Shown: positions 44,080-55,651 of the stretch, piece after piece
Numbering within the stretch: position 1 is the stretch's first letter
Layout: each line of letters starts with the position of its first letter
Assembly: GCF_000482485.1 (NCBI RefSeq)
Contig: NZ_AXVK01000015.1
Location: 1-64,000 of the forward strand
DNA from: Paucisalibacillus globulus DSM 18846
GTDB taxonomy: Bacteria; Bacillota; Bacilli; Bacillales; Amphibacillaceae
DNA: 64,000 nt
Direction: 5' to 3'
Translations under genes and position numbers: made by a program
The notes under the pieces: generated by a model
Database searches by the model: none
Told to the model about the DNA's origin: nothing
What the model saw: only the letters and a program-made list of their open reading frames with translations

Positions 44080-45425
44080 ATTTTAATTTTACTATGAGTA
44101 GCGTAATCCATGATGCGTACAAAGGTACCTTCATTATATGGATACCCAGATTTGGTAATTTTTACACGTACAATTTTACCAATCATGTCATTTGTTCCTT
44201 CAAATTTAACTTTAAGATAATTATCCGTATATCCTACTAATATATTTGGATTTTCTTCATCCAGTACACGTTCTTCCGGAATAACTTCTAATACTTCATT
44301 CTCGTAACGAGATGCATATTCCTTAGCCAGTTCCTCTGATAAATCAATCATTCGTTGAACGCGCTCATTTTTTATATCTTCATCCACTTGTTCTTCCATT
44401 CTAGCAGCTGGTGTACCAGTTCTTCTTGAAAATGGGAATACATGAAGTTCTGAATATCCAACTTTTTTAATAAAATTATACGTTTCCATAAACTCTTCTT
44501 CTGTTTCGCCAGGGAAGCCTACAATTACATCAGAGGTAATCGCTAAGTCCGGCAAAGCTTTACGGATTTTTTCTACTTTTTGATAGTAGAAATCAGTTGA
44601 ATACTTTCTTCTCATACGCTTTAATACAGTATCAGAACCAGATTGAAGTGGTATATGTAAGTGGCGTACAATCTTTTCAGATTTATCCAGTACTTCAATT
44701 ACCTCATCTGTAATTTGACTAGCCTCAATGGAGGAGATGCGGATACGTTCTAGACCATCCACTTTTGATTCTAAATCGCGTAAAAGAGCTGCAAAATTAT
44801 AATCATTTAAATCTTCACCATATCCAGCAGTATGAATACCAGTTAGAACAACTTCCTTATAACCTGCTTCTACTAATTTTTGTGCTTGGTTTAATACACT
44901 TTCTGGATCTCTTGAACGTAGTAGTCCCCTTGACCATGGAATTATACAGAAGGTACAGAAATTATTACAGCCTTCTTGAATTTTCAATGATGCACGAGTT
45001 CTATCGGTAAATTCAGGAACATCCATTTCTTCAAATACACGATTTTTCATAATGTTAGAAACACCATTTATCGGTTCTCTTGTTTTCTTATGATTTTCAA
45101 TGTATTTAATCATATTTTTACGATCTTGCGTACCGACAACAACATCAACACCAGGAATTTCTAAAATTTCGCCCGGTGATGTTTGTGCATAGCAACCTGT
45201 AACACAAACAATCGCGTCCGGATTTTTACGCACCGCACGTCTAATTGTCTGCCTACTTTTCTTATCTCCAGAGTTTGTTACTGTACATGTATTAATAACA
45301 TAGACGTCAGAGTCATGGTCAAAGTCGACGCGTTCATAACCTTGCTCCATGAACATCCGCCAAATACCTTCTGTTTCATAATGATTTACTTTACATCCTA
45401 ATGTATGAAACGCTACAGTTGGCAT
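44070..45425 (-). CDS. mtaB: tRNA t6A37 methylthiotransferase MtaB (YqeV)
   Basis: A 451-aa radical-SAM methylthiotransferase that turns t6A37 of tRNAs into ms2t6A. The N-terminal UPF0004 domain binds one Fe-S cluster (cysteines in LGCKVN, NTCTVTN, VTGCYAQ). The radical-SAM cluster motif is CNNFCTFC near residue 150. A C-terminal TRAM domain binds RNA. Its ATG overlaps the rsmE stop (TAATG). It is the last of the dnaJ-prmA-rsmE-mtaB run, as in B. subtilis. Confidence 0.95.
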   Translation of the reverse strand: MPTVAFHTLGCKVNHYETEGIWRMFMEQGYERVDFDHDSDVYVINTCTVTNSGDKKSRQTIRRAVRKNPDAIVCVTGCYAQTSPGEILEIPGVDVVVGTQDRKNMIKYIENHKKTREPINGVSNIMKNRVFEEMDVPEFTDRTRASLKIQEGCNNFCTFCIIPWSRGLLRSRDPESVLNQAQKLVEAGYKEVVLTGIHTAGYGEDLNDYNFAALLRDLESKVDGLERIRISSIEASQITDEVIEVLDKSEKIVRHLHIPLQSGSDTVLKRMRRKYSTDFYYQKVEKIRKALPDLAITSDVIVGFPGETEEEFMETYNFIKKVGYSELHVFPFSRRTGTPAARMEEQVDEDIKNERVQRMIDLSEELAKEYASRYENEVLEVIPEERVLDEENPNILVGYTDNYLKVKFEGTNDMIGKIVRVKITKSGYPYNEGTFVRIMDYATHSKIKMNA

Positions 45426-46183
45426 TATTGCCCCCCCAATTCTTCAAAATGATACGATATACTAGCTAGTGCATATAAAGCAGCAGTTTCAGTTCGTAAT
45501 ATACGTGGTCCAAACCGAACAGGGATAAATTGATGTTCCTTCAATTTTTGTACTTCCTCAGAAGAAAATCCTCCTTCTGGTCCAATACAAATAATAACAC
45601 TATCCCCTGTTTTTAACTGACTGATAATACTTGCATAAGATTGAAAAATTTTTGTTTTTGCCTCTTCCTCGTATGCAATAATTTTCAGTTGATAGGATTC
45701 GCTCTCCTTCAATAACTCTTGTAATTTCAAGACTGGTTTAATTTCTGGTATACGACTACGATGAGACTGTTCACTAGCTTCTTTAATTATTTTAGCATAA
45801 CGAGCAATTTTTTTATCAGCTTTCTTAGCATCCCATTTTACAACAGACCTTTTCGCCTGAAAAGGGATAAATGCCGAAGCACCAAGTTCTGTTCCCTTTT
45901 GGAAGATAAAATCCAGCTTATCTCCCTTAGGTAGTCCTTGTGCAATTGTTACAAAAACAGGAAGTTCTACATTACGATCCTGCCATTCAATAACTTCAGC
46001 AGTAACCCAATGTTCTTCTATTTCGGTAATTTTGCAGATTGCTCCATTTGTATTTGGCGGATTACAAATTATTTCATCACCAATTTGCATACGCATAACA
46101 CGTATAATATGATGAGCATCGTCCCCGTCAATAGTTACTATTTCACTATTCCAATTTTCATCTGGGATAAAATATCTCTGCAT
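45425..46183 (-). CDS. rsmE: 16S rRNA (uracil-1498-N3)-methyltransferase RsmE
   Basis: A 252-aa SPOUT-class methyltransferase (B. subtilis YqeU). The knotted SAM site is seen in IGPEGGFSSEEVQKL and RFGPRILRTETAALYAL. The N-terminal PUA-like domain starts MQRYFIPDE and includes GDDAHHIIRVMRM. It methylates U1498 of 16S rRNA. ATG at 46183 is 8 bases after the prmA stop. Confidence 0.95.
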   Translation of the reverse strand: MQRYFIPDENWNSEIVTIDGDDAHHIIRVMRMQIGDEIICNPPNTNGAICKITEIEEHWVTAEVIEWQDRNVELPVFVTIAQGLPKGDKLDFIFQKGTELGASAFIPFQAKRSVVKWDAKKADKKIARYAKIIKEASEQSHRSRIPEIKPVLKLQELLKESESYQLKIIAYEEEAKTKIFQSYASIISQLKTGDSVIICIGPEGGFSSEEVQKLKEHQFIPVRFGPRILRTETAALYALASISYHFEELGGQ

Positions 46184-46191
46184 TACAGCAC

Positions 46192-47145
46192 CTACTTTTT
46201 CTTGGCTATGACAGATACCCAGTCTTCTAGCTCATTAATTTCCAGTATCTCAAACCCTTGTTGCTCCAACTTCTCTAAAACCAATAATTTTTTTGTTTGG
46301 ATAATACCTGAAGTAATAAAATACCCGCCATCTTTTAGATTGTCCCATGCATCATCAATAAATCTTACAATAATCTCTGCTAAAATGTTGGAAACGATAA
46401 TATCCACTTTCATATCAACATGGCTAAGTAGGTTATTTTGTTTCGTTTTGATTAAATGATTAACCTTGTTTACTTTCGCATTTTCCTGCGTACTTTTAAC
46501 TGCAATCTCATCTAAGTCATATGCATAAATTTCGTCTGCACCAAGTAATGCTGAAGTAATACTAAGTACCCCTGAACCACATCCAACATCAATCACCGTT
46601 TCATTTCCTTTAATAACTTTTTCAAGGGCCTGAATACTTAATACAGTCGTTGGATGTGTTCCTGTACCAAATGCCATACCAGGGTCAAGCTCAATAACAA
46701 TTTCTTCATTAGATTTCGGTGTATAGTCTTCCCATGTAGGGGTAATTGTAATCTTGTTTGAAATTCGAACTGGTTTATAATACTTCTTCCAAGCAGTTGC
46801 CCAATCTTCTTCATTTACCTCACTTAGGGTTACTTGATTTGGTCCTAAATCAATATCAAATGTTAAAAGATTGTTAATCGCTTGCTTGATCTCCTCTACA
46901 GTTTCCCCTAGAAAGCTGTTAAATGGTAAATATGCCTTAATATAGACTCCTTCTTCCGGATAGTCATTTTCATCAAGTGCATATATTTCACCAAATTTGT
47001 CTTCTTTTTCTATAACCAAATCCATTGGATCTTCAATAACGACACCACTTGCACCCGTTTCATGCAAAATATTCGAAATTGGTTCAATAGCTTCATTCGT
47101 TGTATGAATACATATTTCTGACCATTTCAAACGAATCTCACTCAT
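46192..47145 (-). CDS. prmA: Ribosomal protein L11 methyltransferase PrmA
   Basis: A 317-aa class I SAM-dependent methyltransferase that trimethylates ribosomal protein L11 (B. subtilis YqeT). An N-terminal recognition domain (about residues 1-125) precedes the catalytic domain. That domain has the linker DPGMAFGTGTHPTT, SAM motif I VIDVGCGSGVLSI and the NPPY-like VSNILAEIIV. ATG at 47145. It lies 39 bases after dnaJ, with which it is probably co-transcribed. Confidence 0.95.
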   Translation of the reverse strand: MSEIRLKWSEICIHTTNEAIEPISNILHETGASGVVIEDPMDLVIEKEDKFGEIYALDENDYPEEGVYIKAYLPFNSFLGETVEEIKQAINNLLTFDIDLGPNQVTLSEVNEEDWATAWKKYYKPVRISNKITITPTWEDYTPKSNEEIVIELDPGMAFGTGTHPTTVLSIQALEKVIKGNETVIDVGCGSGVLSITSALLGADEIYAYDLDEIAVKSTQENAKVNKVNHLIKTKQNNLLSHVDMKVDIIVSNILAEIIVRFIDDAWDNLKDGGYFITSGIIQTKKLLVLEKLEQQGFEILEINELEDWVSVIAKKK

Positions 47146-47184
47146 TTCTTATTTGTTTTCTTATGTAAAGGGGATAAAAATTCT

Positions 47185-48303
47185 TTATTCCCCTTTAAAA
47201 GCTCTTTTAAACTTTTGAAAAATCGAATCTTCTTGTTCTTCTGTTTTATCGTTTCCTGCTATATCATTAAATTCACGTAATAATTCCTTCTGACGGTCTG
47301 TCAATTTAGTTGGAGTCATGATACGAACTTTGATATGTTGGTCACCATTTCCATAGCCTCTAACATTTGGTGAACCCTTCCCTTTTAAGCGGAAGGTCTT
47401 TCCAGTTTGTGTACCTGCAGGGATTTTAAGTTTGACTTTACCGTGAACTGTTGGTACTTCTACCTCATCACCAAGGGCAGCTTGTGCAAAAGTTAGTGGT
47501 AATTCACAGAAAATATTATCCCCCTCACGTGTAAAGAACTCGTGTCTTCTTACTTGAATAACTACATAAAGATCACCGGCAGGGCCCCCATTTTTCCCAG
47601 GTTCCCCTTTACCAGCTACACGGATTTGTTGACCATCATCTATACCAGCAGGGATATTAATATGAATCTTTTTGTTCTTTTTAACCGTTCCATCTCCACC
47701 ACAAGTCGTACATTTCTCTGGAATAATTTTCCCAGTACCATTACAGTGGTGACAAACCCTACGATTAACCACACGACCAAATGGTGTATTTTGCTCGGTG
47801 TTCAATTGACCAGAACCATTACAATGGGAACAAGTTTTTGGTTTTGTACCAGGTTTTGCTCCTGATCCATGACAAGTATCACACTCTTCATCCTTTGGAA
47901 TTGAGATATCTGTTTCTTTTCCAAAGATTGCTTCTTCGAAATCAAGAATCATGGTATATTGTAAATCAGCACCCTGTTGAGGTGCATTTGGATCTCGTCT
48001 ACGGCCCCCGCCGCCACCAAAGAACATATCGAATATATCACCAAAACCACCAAAATCTTGACCTCCGCCAAAGCCTTGACCATTCATACCCGCATGACCG
48101 AATTGATCATATTGTGCTCGTTTTTGTTCATTTGATAATGTTTCATAAGCTTCTTTCGCTTCTTTGAATTTATCCGCTGCATCGGGCTCTTTATTAACAT
48201 CTGGATGATACTTTCGAGCTAGTTTACGGTATGCTTTTTTTATATCTTCTTTTGATGCACTTTTTTCTATACCTAAGACTTCATAATAATCACGTTTTGA
48301 CAC
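47185..48303 (-). CDS. dnaJ: Hsp40 co-chaperone DnaJ
   Basis: A 372-aa type I DnaJ. The J domain with HPD (RKYHPDVNK) is followed by a Gly/Phe-rich linker (residues 75-100, [14 protein letters not shown]). The zinc domain has four CxxCxGxG repeats ([42 protein letters not shown]). The C-terminal substrate-binding domains come last. It stimulates the DnaK ATPase. The start is GTG at 48303. A hairpin between dnaK and dnaJ may lower its expression. Confidence 0.96.
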   Translation of the reverse strand: MSKRDYYEVLGIEKSASKEDIKKAYRKLARKYHPDVNKEPDAADKFKEAKEAYETLSNEQKRAQYDQFGHAGMNGQGFGGGQDFGGFGDIFDMFFGGGGGRRRDPNAPQQGADLQYTMILDFEEAIFGKETDISIPKDEECDTCHGSGAKPGTKPKTCSHCNGSGQLNTEQNTPFGRVVNRRVCHHCNGTGKIIPEKCTTCGGDGTVKKNKKIHINIPAGIDDGQQIRVAGKGEPGKNGGPAGDLYVVIQVRRHEFFTREGDNIFCELPLTFAQAALGDEVEVPTVHGKVKLKIPAGTQTGKTFRLKGKGSPNVRGYGNGDQHIKVRIMTPTKLTDRQKELLREFNDIAGNDKTEEQEDSIFQKFKRAFKGE

Positions 48304-48435
48304 TGTTTATCACTCTCCCGAATCACTTTCACATAAGGTAAATCATAACATTAAAAATAATATGATGGCAAATGGATAGGGTTTAATTATCCATGGAAAA
48401 GCCCAATAAAACTTTTTCCAAATAACTTTAATGAA

Positions 48436-48470
48436 AAAGTCAAAGTCAAGGGTATCCTGACTTTGACTTT
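48436..48470 (-). terminator. Hairpin between dnaK and dnaJ
   Basis: AAAGTCAAAGTCA and TGACTTTGACTTT pair over 13 bp, and TTTCATT follows on the minus strand. It would end part of the hrcA-grpE-dnaK transcripts before dnaJ. Confidence 0.7.
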
Positions 48471-48492
48471 ATAGATGACTATTTTTAGTTGT

Positions 48493-50343
<1,851 letters not shown>

Positions 50344-50352
50344 TTACCTAAC

Positions 50353-50928
50353 TTATTTATTTACCTTAACCATTGCAGGTCGAATAACACGATCTTTAAT
50401 TAAGTATCCTTTTTGTAATTCTTCTAAAACAATATTAGATTCCTTTGATTCATCCTCAACCTGCATAACAGCTTGGTGGATGTTAGGATCAAACTCTTGA
50501 CCAACTGCTTCAATTGATTCTATTCCTTGTGAATTAAGAGCATCAATAAGCTGTCTATAAACCATAGAAATACCATCTAGTAAACCTTTATTTTCTTCAT
50601 TCACTTCAACCTGTAAAGCTCGTTCAAAATTATCAATAGCAGGTAAAAGTTCAGTAGCAAGATCCTGAGCTTTATATTTAGCCGCAGCTTCACGCTCTTT
50701 AATTGAACGTTTCTTGAAGTTATCAAATTCTGCCTGTATTCTTAGGAATCTTTGATATATATCTTCTTTTTCTTGTTGTAATTTATTTATTTCTTCATTT
50801 TGCTTCCCTGTTTCATCTTCCATATCAGAAGTAACTTCTACTTGTTCTATAACTTCTGGCTCATTTCCCTCAGTTTCTTGTTGTTCTTCTAATTCTTCCT
50901 CAATTCCAGTAACATCCTTCTCTTCCAT
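50353..50928 (-). CDS. grpE: Nucleotide exchange factor GrpE
   Basis: A 191-aa GrpE that releases ADP from DnaK. A long acidic N-terminal region (about residues 1-50) precedes the dimerising coiled coil (EKEDIYQRFLRIQAEFDNFK). The C-terminal beta domain has FDPNIHQAVMQVED and GYLIKDRVIRPAMVKV. ATG at 50928 has GGAGGTG upstream; the frame is open five codons more. Confidence 0.96.
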   Translation of the reverse strand: MEEKDVTGIEEELEEQQETEGNEPEVIEQVEVTSDMEDETGKQNEEINKLQQEKEDIYQRFLRIQAEFDNFKKRSIKEREAAAKYKAQDLATELLPAIDNFERALQVEVNEENKGLLDGISMVYRQLIDALNSQGIESIEAVGQEFDPNIHQAVMQVEDESKESNIVLEELQKGYLIKDRVIRPAMVKVNK

Positions 50929-50984
50929 ATCAAGCACCTCCAAAATCCACTCAAGTAAATGATTTTTTAAACCATTTACATTTT

Positions 50985-52019
50985 TTACGTTTCGTTGTTT
51001 TTATACCACAAGTACAACGCATCTGTCATTTCATTTGATAACGCATTTAATAGGGTTATCACTTTTCGATATTCCATTCTAGTAGGTCCTAGCAATGCGA
51101 TTGTCCCCATCTGTTCATTACCAAATTGATAAGAAGCTGTTATGAGACTAAAGTCCTTAATCTCTTCAAACTTATTCTCATTACCAATAGTTACTTTAAT
51201 GCCATGTTGAGGTGTTTTTAATAAATTCACAACTTGATCTTCGTTTTCCATCATTTGATAGAATGCACGAATCTTTTTAATATCATTGAATTCAGGTTGT
51301 GTTAGCAAATTCGTCTTTCCACCAATATATAACTTAACTGGCTGCTCTTTAAAGAATGCTGATTTCAAATATTGATAGGACTTCTCAAAATCATGTACAT
51401 ACATTTGCATTAGAGAAAGTACTTCTGTTGTAATGACTTCTGGTAACCTGGCAAGAGAAATACCATTTAATCGATCATTTAAAATATTAACGATTTTCTC
51501 TAAATCTGTTGCACTGATTTCAGCAGGAATAGTAAATGAACGATGTTCTACATGACCTGAGTCCGTGACCAATATGGCTACAGCTGAATGATCTGTTAAT
51601 GGGACTATTTGCAACTGTTTAAGCTTTGTTTCAAATATTTCTGGACCTAGAATAATGGATGTATAATTTGTTAAATCAGATAATACCTCAGCAGACTTCT
51701 GCACCAACTTTTCAAAATCGATGAAATCATCCCGGACTAAGTCTCTCATGATACTAAGATTACCATTCTCCATATGCGGTCCAACAACATTGTCCACATA
51801 ATAACGATACCCTTTTTCTGACGGGACCCGACCAGATGAAGAATGTGTTTTTTCAATATAACCTAATTCTTCTAAGTCAGCCATGACATTACGTATCGTT
51901 GCGGCACTTAAGGATATATCATCTTTTTTTGAAATAGCACGGGAGCCAACTGGGTTAGCTGATTCAATAAAATCATCAATAATAACTTGCAAAATCAATA
52001 ATTGCCTTTCTGTTAACAT
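50985..52019 (-). CDS. hrcA: Heat-inducible transcription repressor HrcA
   Basis: A 344-aa repressor that binds CIRCE operators and depends on GroEL for activity. The N-terminal winged helix (LTERQLLILQVIIDDFIES, then AATIRNVMADLEELGYIEK) is followed by a GAF-like domain. It autoregulates its operon through the CIRCE at 52035-52061, 16 bases before its ATG (52019, AGGGGTGA upstream). Confidence 0.96.
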   Translation of the reverse strand: MLTERQLLILQVIIDDFIESANPVGSRAISKKDDISLSAATIRNVMADLEELGYIEKTHSSSGRVPSEKGYRYYVDNVVGPHMENGNLSIMRDLVRDDFIDFEKLVQKSAEVLSDLTNYTSIILGPEIFETKLKQLQIVPLTDHSAVAILVTDSGHVEHRSFTIPAEISATDLEKIVNILNDRLNGISLARLPEVITTEVLSLMQMYVHDFEKSYQYLKSAFFKEQPVKLYIGGKTNLLTQPEFNDIKKIRAFYQMMENEDQVVNLLKTPQHGIKVTIGNENKFEEIKDFSLITASYQFGNEQMGTIALLGPTRMEYRKVITLLNALSNEMTDALYLWYKNNET

Positions 52020-52034
52020 TAATGATCACCCCTG

Positions 52035-52061
52035 TTAGCACTCTGGCCTTCTGAGTGCTAA
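52035..52061 (-). promoter_or_regulatory. CIRCE operator (HrcA binding site)
   Basis: TTAGCACTC-N9-GAGTGCTAA, a perfect match to the CIRCE consensus. It lies between the promoter (52072-52100) and the hrcA start. Confidence 0.97.
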
Positions 52062-52071
52062 TTCTAATAAT

Positions 52072-52100
52072 AAATTATCAAATCCTTATTTTTTTGTCAA
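52072..52100 (-). promoter_or_regulatory. Sigma-A promoter of hrcA-grpE-dnaK
   Basis: TTGACA (52100-52095, perfect) and TAATTT (52077-52072) with a 17-base spacer on the minus strand. The -35 lies inside the last codons of hemW. Confidence 0.75.
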
Positions 52101-53255
52101 CGCTATTGCCTCTAAGTCTTCATCTTCTAATAAAAAGTGTTCAAATACTTCATTACCAAATAGCACACCTTCATCCGTTAGATGAATAGATTTCTCGTCA
52201 TTAACTAGCCAACCTTTTTGAATAAGGTAGTCGATTTGATTCTTATATAGTAATTCAATTGGAAAGGCAAATTTCGATAAAAACTCTTGCTTGTCTACAC
52301 CACTTAGCTTGCGCAATCCTAAAAATAATTCTTCCTCAATTTGTTCTTTTAAACCTATCGTTTCAATTTTTAATGTTGGATTTCCATCTTCCATCGCTTG
52401 TTTAATGTAGGCGGGAATAGGTTTCATATTAATAGTACGTTTACCAGGAAGGTAACCACTAGCCCCTGCACCAAATCCATAGTAATAGTCATTATTCCAA
52501 TAGGTTAGGTTATGCTTACTTTCAAAACCTTCCTTTGAAAAATTACTTATTTCATATTGTTGTACTCCTGCTTCTTTCATTTTTCTCTTTAGAATATCGT
52601 ACATTTTTACTTCTTCTTCTTGTGTAGGACGGTGTAATTGACCTTTTTTATAGCGATTATAGAAAATAGTCTTAGGCTCAATTTGTAAGGAATAGGCTGA
52701 ATAATGTGGAAGGTCAAATGAGAGCGCTTCTGTAACTGTTTTCTCAAAGTGTTCAGCAGATTGCTTCGGTAAAGAATAGATTAAATCAAGACTAATATTT
52801 GTTAGATCTTGTTGTTTCAATAACTCTACGGTCTTATATACATCCTCGATACGATGTGCCCTTCCTAATTCTTTAAGCATATTATCATCAAATACTTGAA
52901 CGCCTAGTGATACCCTATTAACACCATATTCTTTTAATAGTTTTGCCTTCTCTTCATCAAAATCTCCCGGGTTTGCCTCGATTGTATATTCTTCACAATT
53001 GGAAACATCAAATTTTTCTGCGATTAATGCTAATAATGTTTTTAATTGTGTATGGTTTAGTGATGTTGGTGTACCACCACCAATAAAAATAGTTCTCACT
53101 GGGTTTTTCTTACCTTCTACTTGTGTGTGTATTTCATTGGAAAGTGCATCTAAATAATCCGTTGCCATTTGTTCATTATAAAAGAACTTTGTAAAGTCAC
53201 AGTAATGACAAATATGATGACAAAACGGAATATGAATATATACGGATTGGATCAT
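52086..53255 (-). CDS. hemW: HemW, heme chaperone-like radical-SAM protein
   Basis: A 389-aa protein of the HemN/HemW family. The radical-SAM motif CHHICHYC (CxxxCxxC) stands near the N terminus, followed by FIGGGTPTSL and SLGVQVFDDN. It is shorter than coproporphyrinogen dehydrogenase HemN and lacks its N-terminal extension, so HemW (heme binding/insertion) is the better name. ATG at 53255 has AGGAGAAA upstream. It lies between lepA and hrcA, as in B. subtilis. Confidence 0.93.
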   Translation of the reverse strand: MIQSVYIHIPFCHHICHYCDFTKFFYNEQMATDYLDALSNEIHTQVEGKKNPVRTIFIGGGTPTSLNHTQLKTLLALIAEKFDVSNCEEYTIEANPGDFDEEKAKLLKEYGVNRVSLGVQVFDDNMLKELGRAHRIEDVYKTVELLKQQDLTNISLDLIYSLPKQSAEHFEKTVTEALSFDLPHYSAYSLQIEPKTIFYNRYKKGQLHRPTQEEEVKMYDILKRKMKEAGVQQYEISNFSKEGFESKHNLTYWNNDYYYGFGAGASGYLPGKRTINMKPIPAYIKQAMEDGNPTLKIETIGLKEQIEEELFLGLRKLSGVDKQEFLSKFAFPIELLYKNQIDYLIQKGWLVNDEKSIHLTDEGVLFGNEVFEHFLLEDEDLEAIALTKK

Positions 53256-53299
53256 AGTACTTTCTCCTAACAAACTGATTTTATAATTCTATAAGTGTA

Positions 53300-53333
53300 A
53301 AAAAGAAAAGGAAAAACTTTATACAAGTTCTTC
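53300..53333 (-). terminator. Terminator of lepA
   Basis: GGAAGAACTT and AAGTTTTTCC pair around GTATA, followed by TTTTCTTTTTT on the minus strand. It lies 12 bases after the lepA stop. Confidence 0.8.
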
Positions 53334-53345
53334 CGCTCTTTTTCC

Positions 53346-55154
53346 TTATTCATCATCCATTTTAAGTACGGCCATAAATGCTTCTTGTGGTACCTCTACA
53401 GATCCGACCATCTTCATGCGCTTCTTACCTTCTTTTTGCTTTTCAAGTAGCTTTCTTTTACGAGAAATATCTCCCCCGTAACATTTTGCTAGTACGTTTT
53501 TACGCATTGCTTTAATCGATGATCTTGCTACAATTTTATTACCAATCGCAGCTTGAACTGGCACCTCGAACTGTTGTCTAGGAATTAATTCTTTTAACTT
53601 TTCTACGATTAGTTTCCCGCGTTCATAAGAGAAATCCTTATGTACAATAAAGGATAATGCATCAATAGTTTCACCATTTAAAAGAATATCCATTTTGACC
53701 AATTTCGAAGGTCGATAACCAATTAATTCGTAGTCAAAAGAAGCATATCCTTTTGTATTAGATTTTAATTGATCAAAAAAGTCATAGACAATTTCTGAAA
53801 GTGGTATGTCATAAATCACATTAACACGGATATCATCAAGATATTCCATATCAATGAATTGGCCACGTTTCTTTTGAGAAATTTCCATTACAGCTCCAAC
53901 ATATTCATTCGGAACCATAATCGTTGCTTTTACATATGGTTCGCGAATCTCTTGAATCTTTTGTGGATCTGGCATCATTGACGGATTATCGATAATGATA
54001 GTTTCTCCATCTGTTTGTTCCACTTCATAGATTACACTTGGTGCTGTTGTTATTAAATCAATTTTAAATTCACGTTCAATTCGTTCTTGAATAATTTCCA
54101 TATGCAATAGACCTAAAAAGCCACAACGAAAACCAAAGCCCAACGCTTGAGAAGTCTCAGCTTCATATTGAAGTGCTGAGTCATTAAGTTCTAAGCGTTC
54201 TAATGCCTCACGTAAATCATTGTATTTATTTGAATCTACTGGATATAGTCCGCAGTAAACCATAGGATTTAGACGTCTATAACCAGGTAATGGTTCAGAT
54301 GCTGGGTTGTTTGCAAAGGTGATTGTATCACCAACACGTGTATCACCAACATTTTTGATAGAAGCAGTTAGGTATCCTACATCTCCAACATTCAATTCCT
54401 TCAGTGGTAATTGCTTTGGCGTAAATACCCCAACCTCATTAACTTCAAATTCTTTACCAGTGGCCATCATCTTTATTTTATCGCCAACCTTTACAGAGCC
54501 TTCCTTAATACACACATAGGCTACTACACCGCGGTAAGAATCATACAAAGAATCAAAAATTAATGCTTTTAATGGTTCTTCTGGATTCCCTATTGGAGGT
54601 GGTACAGCTTCTGTAATCCTCTCCAATATGTCTTCAATTCCAATATTCGCCTTCGCTGACGCTAGAATAACATCATCTGGATCAATACCAATTACATCTT
54701 GAAGCTCTTTTTTAACGCGTTCAGGATCTGCACTTGGTAAGTCAATCTTATTAATTACTGGAATAATTTCAAGTTCATTGTCTAATGCAAGATACACGTT
54801 TGCAAGAGTCTGCGCTTCGATTCCTTGTGCAGCATCGACAACCAATATCGCTCCCTCACAAGCTGCAAGGCTTCTAGATACTTCATATGTAAAGTCAACA
54901 TGTCCTGGGGTATCGATTAAGTGAAAGGTAAAATCCTCTCCACTTTTACTTTGATAATGTAGCTGTACTGCATTTAATTTAATTGTAATTCCACGTTCTC
55001 TTTCTAAATCCATCGCATCAAGCAATTGTTCCTTCATTTCACGTTTCGTAACCGTTCGAGTATTTTCTAATATACGATCCGCTAATGTTGATTTTCCATG
55101 GTCAATATGGGCAATGATAGAAAAATTACGTACATTTTCTTGATTTCTCGCCAT
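53346..55154 (-). CDS. lepA: Elongation factor 4 (LepA)
   Basis: A 602-aa ribosomal GTPase, nearly full length to B. subtilis LepA (612 aa). The G-domain motifs are [18 protein letters not shown] and NKIDLP. Domains 2-3 and the LepA-specific C-terminal domain follow ([20 protein letters not shown]). It acts in translation, probably in initiation or 30S assembly rather than the once-proposed back-translocation. ATG at 55154. A very good promoter stands at 55239-55267. Confidence 0.96.
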   Translation of the reverse strand: MARNQENVRNFSIIAHIDHGKSTLADRILENTRTVTKREMKEQLLDAMDLERERGITIKLNAVQLHYQSKSGEDFTFHLIDTPGHVDFTYEVSRSLAACEGAILVVDAAQGIEAQTLANVYLALDNELEIIPVINKIDLPSADPERVKKELQDVIGIDPDDVILASAKANIGIEDILERITEAVPPPIGNPEEPLKALIFDSLYDSYRGVVAYVCIKEGSVKVGDKIKMMATGKEFEVNEVGVFTPKQLPLKELNVGDVGYLTASIKNVGDTRVGDTITFANNPASEPLPGYRRLNPMVYCGLYPVDSNKYNDLREALERLELNDSALQYEAETSQALGFGFRCGFLGLLHMEIIQERIEREFKIDLITTAPSVIYEVEQTDGETIIIDNPSMMPDPQKIQEIREPYVKATIMVPNEYVGAVMEISQKKRGQFIDMEYLDDIRVNVIYDIPLSEIVYDFFDQLKSNTKGYASFDYELIGYRPSKLVKMDILLNGETIDALSFIVHKDFSYERGKLIVEKLKELIPRQQFEVPVQAAIGNKIVARSSIKAMRKNVLAKCYGGDISRKRKLLEKQKEGKKRMKMVGSVEVPQEAFMAVLKMDDE

Positions 55155-55238
55155 ACTTGGTGTTCACTCCTAATGCCTTTACCAATATTCAGTAAAAGTA
55201 CAAATTTAACATAAATAATTACGATGATTGCTAGGATG

Positions 55239-55267
55239 ATTATAGCAATTGCAACCTTTAGTTTCAA
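55239..55267 (-). promoter_or_regulatory. Sigma-A promoter of lepA
   Basis: TTGAAA (55267-55262) and TATAAT (55244-55239, perfect -10) with a 17-base spacer on the minus strand, 85 bases before lepA. Confidence 0.75.
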
Positions 55268-55360
55268 GAAAGAGTTGTTAGAAGAGGTATAATTCTCTTA
55301 AGAAGTCCAAACAAAGCCATAGTTACCAATTTTTAAAACACTATTTTGGTATTTTGATTA

Positions 55361-55545
55361 TAATGCACAGTTGATGGAAAATGTGAAGTAACAAGGCCCT
55401 GTAAACCAGAGCATGCGCCCGACTCAGGGAAACATGCGCCCTGTCAACCGGAGCATGCGCCCGACTCAGGGAAACATGGGCCCTGTCAACTGGAGCATGC
55501 GCCCTGACCAAGAAACTTGGGAATTAGTTACCGCACATTCTATAC
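55361..55545. repeat. MITE-like repeat B, copy with 42-bp tandem core
   Basis: The left end (GCACAGTTGATGGAAAATGTGAAGTAAC) matches the left end of copy 32666 in 16 of 20 positions (GATGGAAA.TGTG..GTAAC). The right end TTACCGCACATTCTATACAAA also matches. Instead of the GC-rich core it holds three 42-bp repeats. It fills part of the gap between lepA and yqxA. Confidence 0.75.
55395..55520. repeat. 42-bp tandem repeat, three units
   Basis: Units 55395-55436, 55437-55478 and 55479-55520. Each has the pattern GCCCTGT-AACC-GAGCATGCGCCC, then GACTCAGGGAAACATG; the third unit is more diverged. Short palindromes (GCATGC, GGGCCC) repeat in each unit. There are no unique spacers, so this is not a CRISPR array. 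Confidence 0.9.
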
Positions 55546-55651
55546 AAAATCAATACCAAACCATATAAATTAATAATCAAAGAGAAAATCCAAATGGATG
55601 TAACCCTAAAAGAATTAACAATCGGCATTCGGATTATAATTTGACCAAGTT

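Noticed and set aside
55082-55267. ORF on the minus strand coding for a hydrophobic 61-aa peptide before lepA
   Set aside because: It covers the lepA promoter (TTGAAA-N17-TATAAT), overlaps the lepA 5' end and starts with a TTG without a ribosome site.
55395-55520. Tandem repeats considered as a CRISPR array
   Set aside because: The 42-bp units are directly adjacent without unique spacers, and no cas genes are present.
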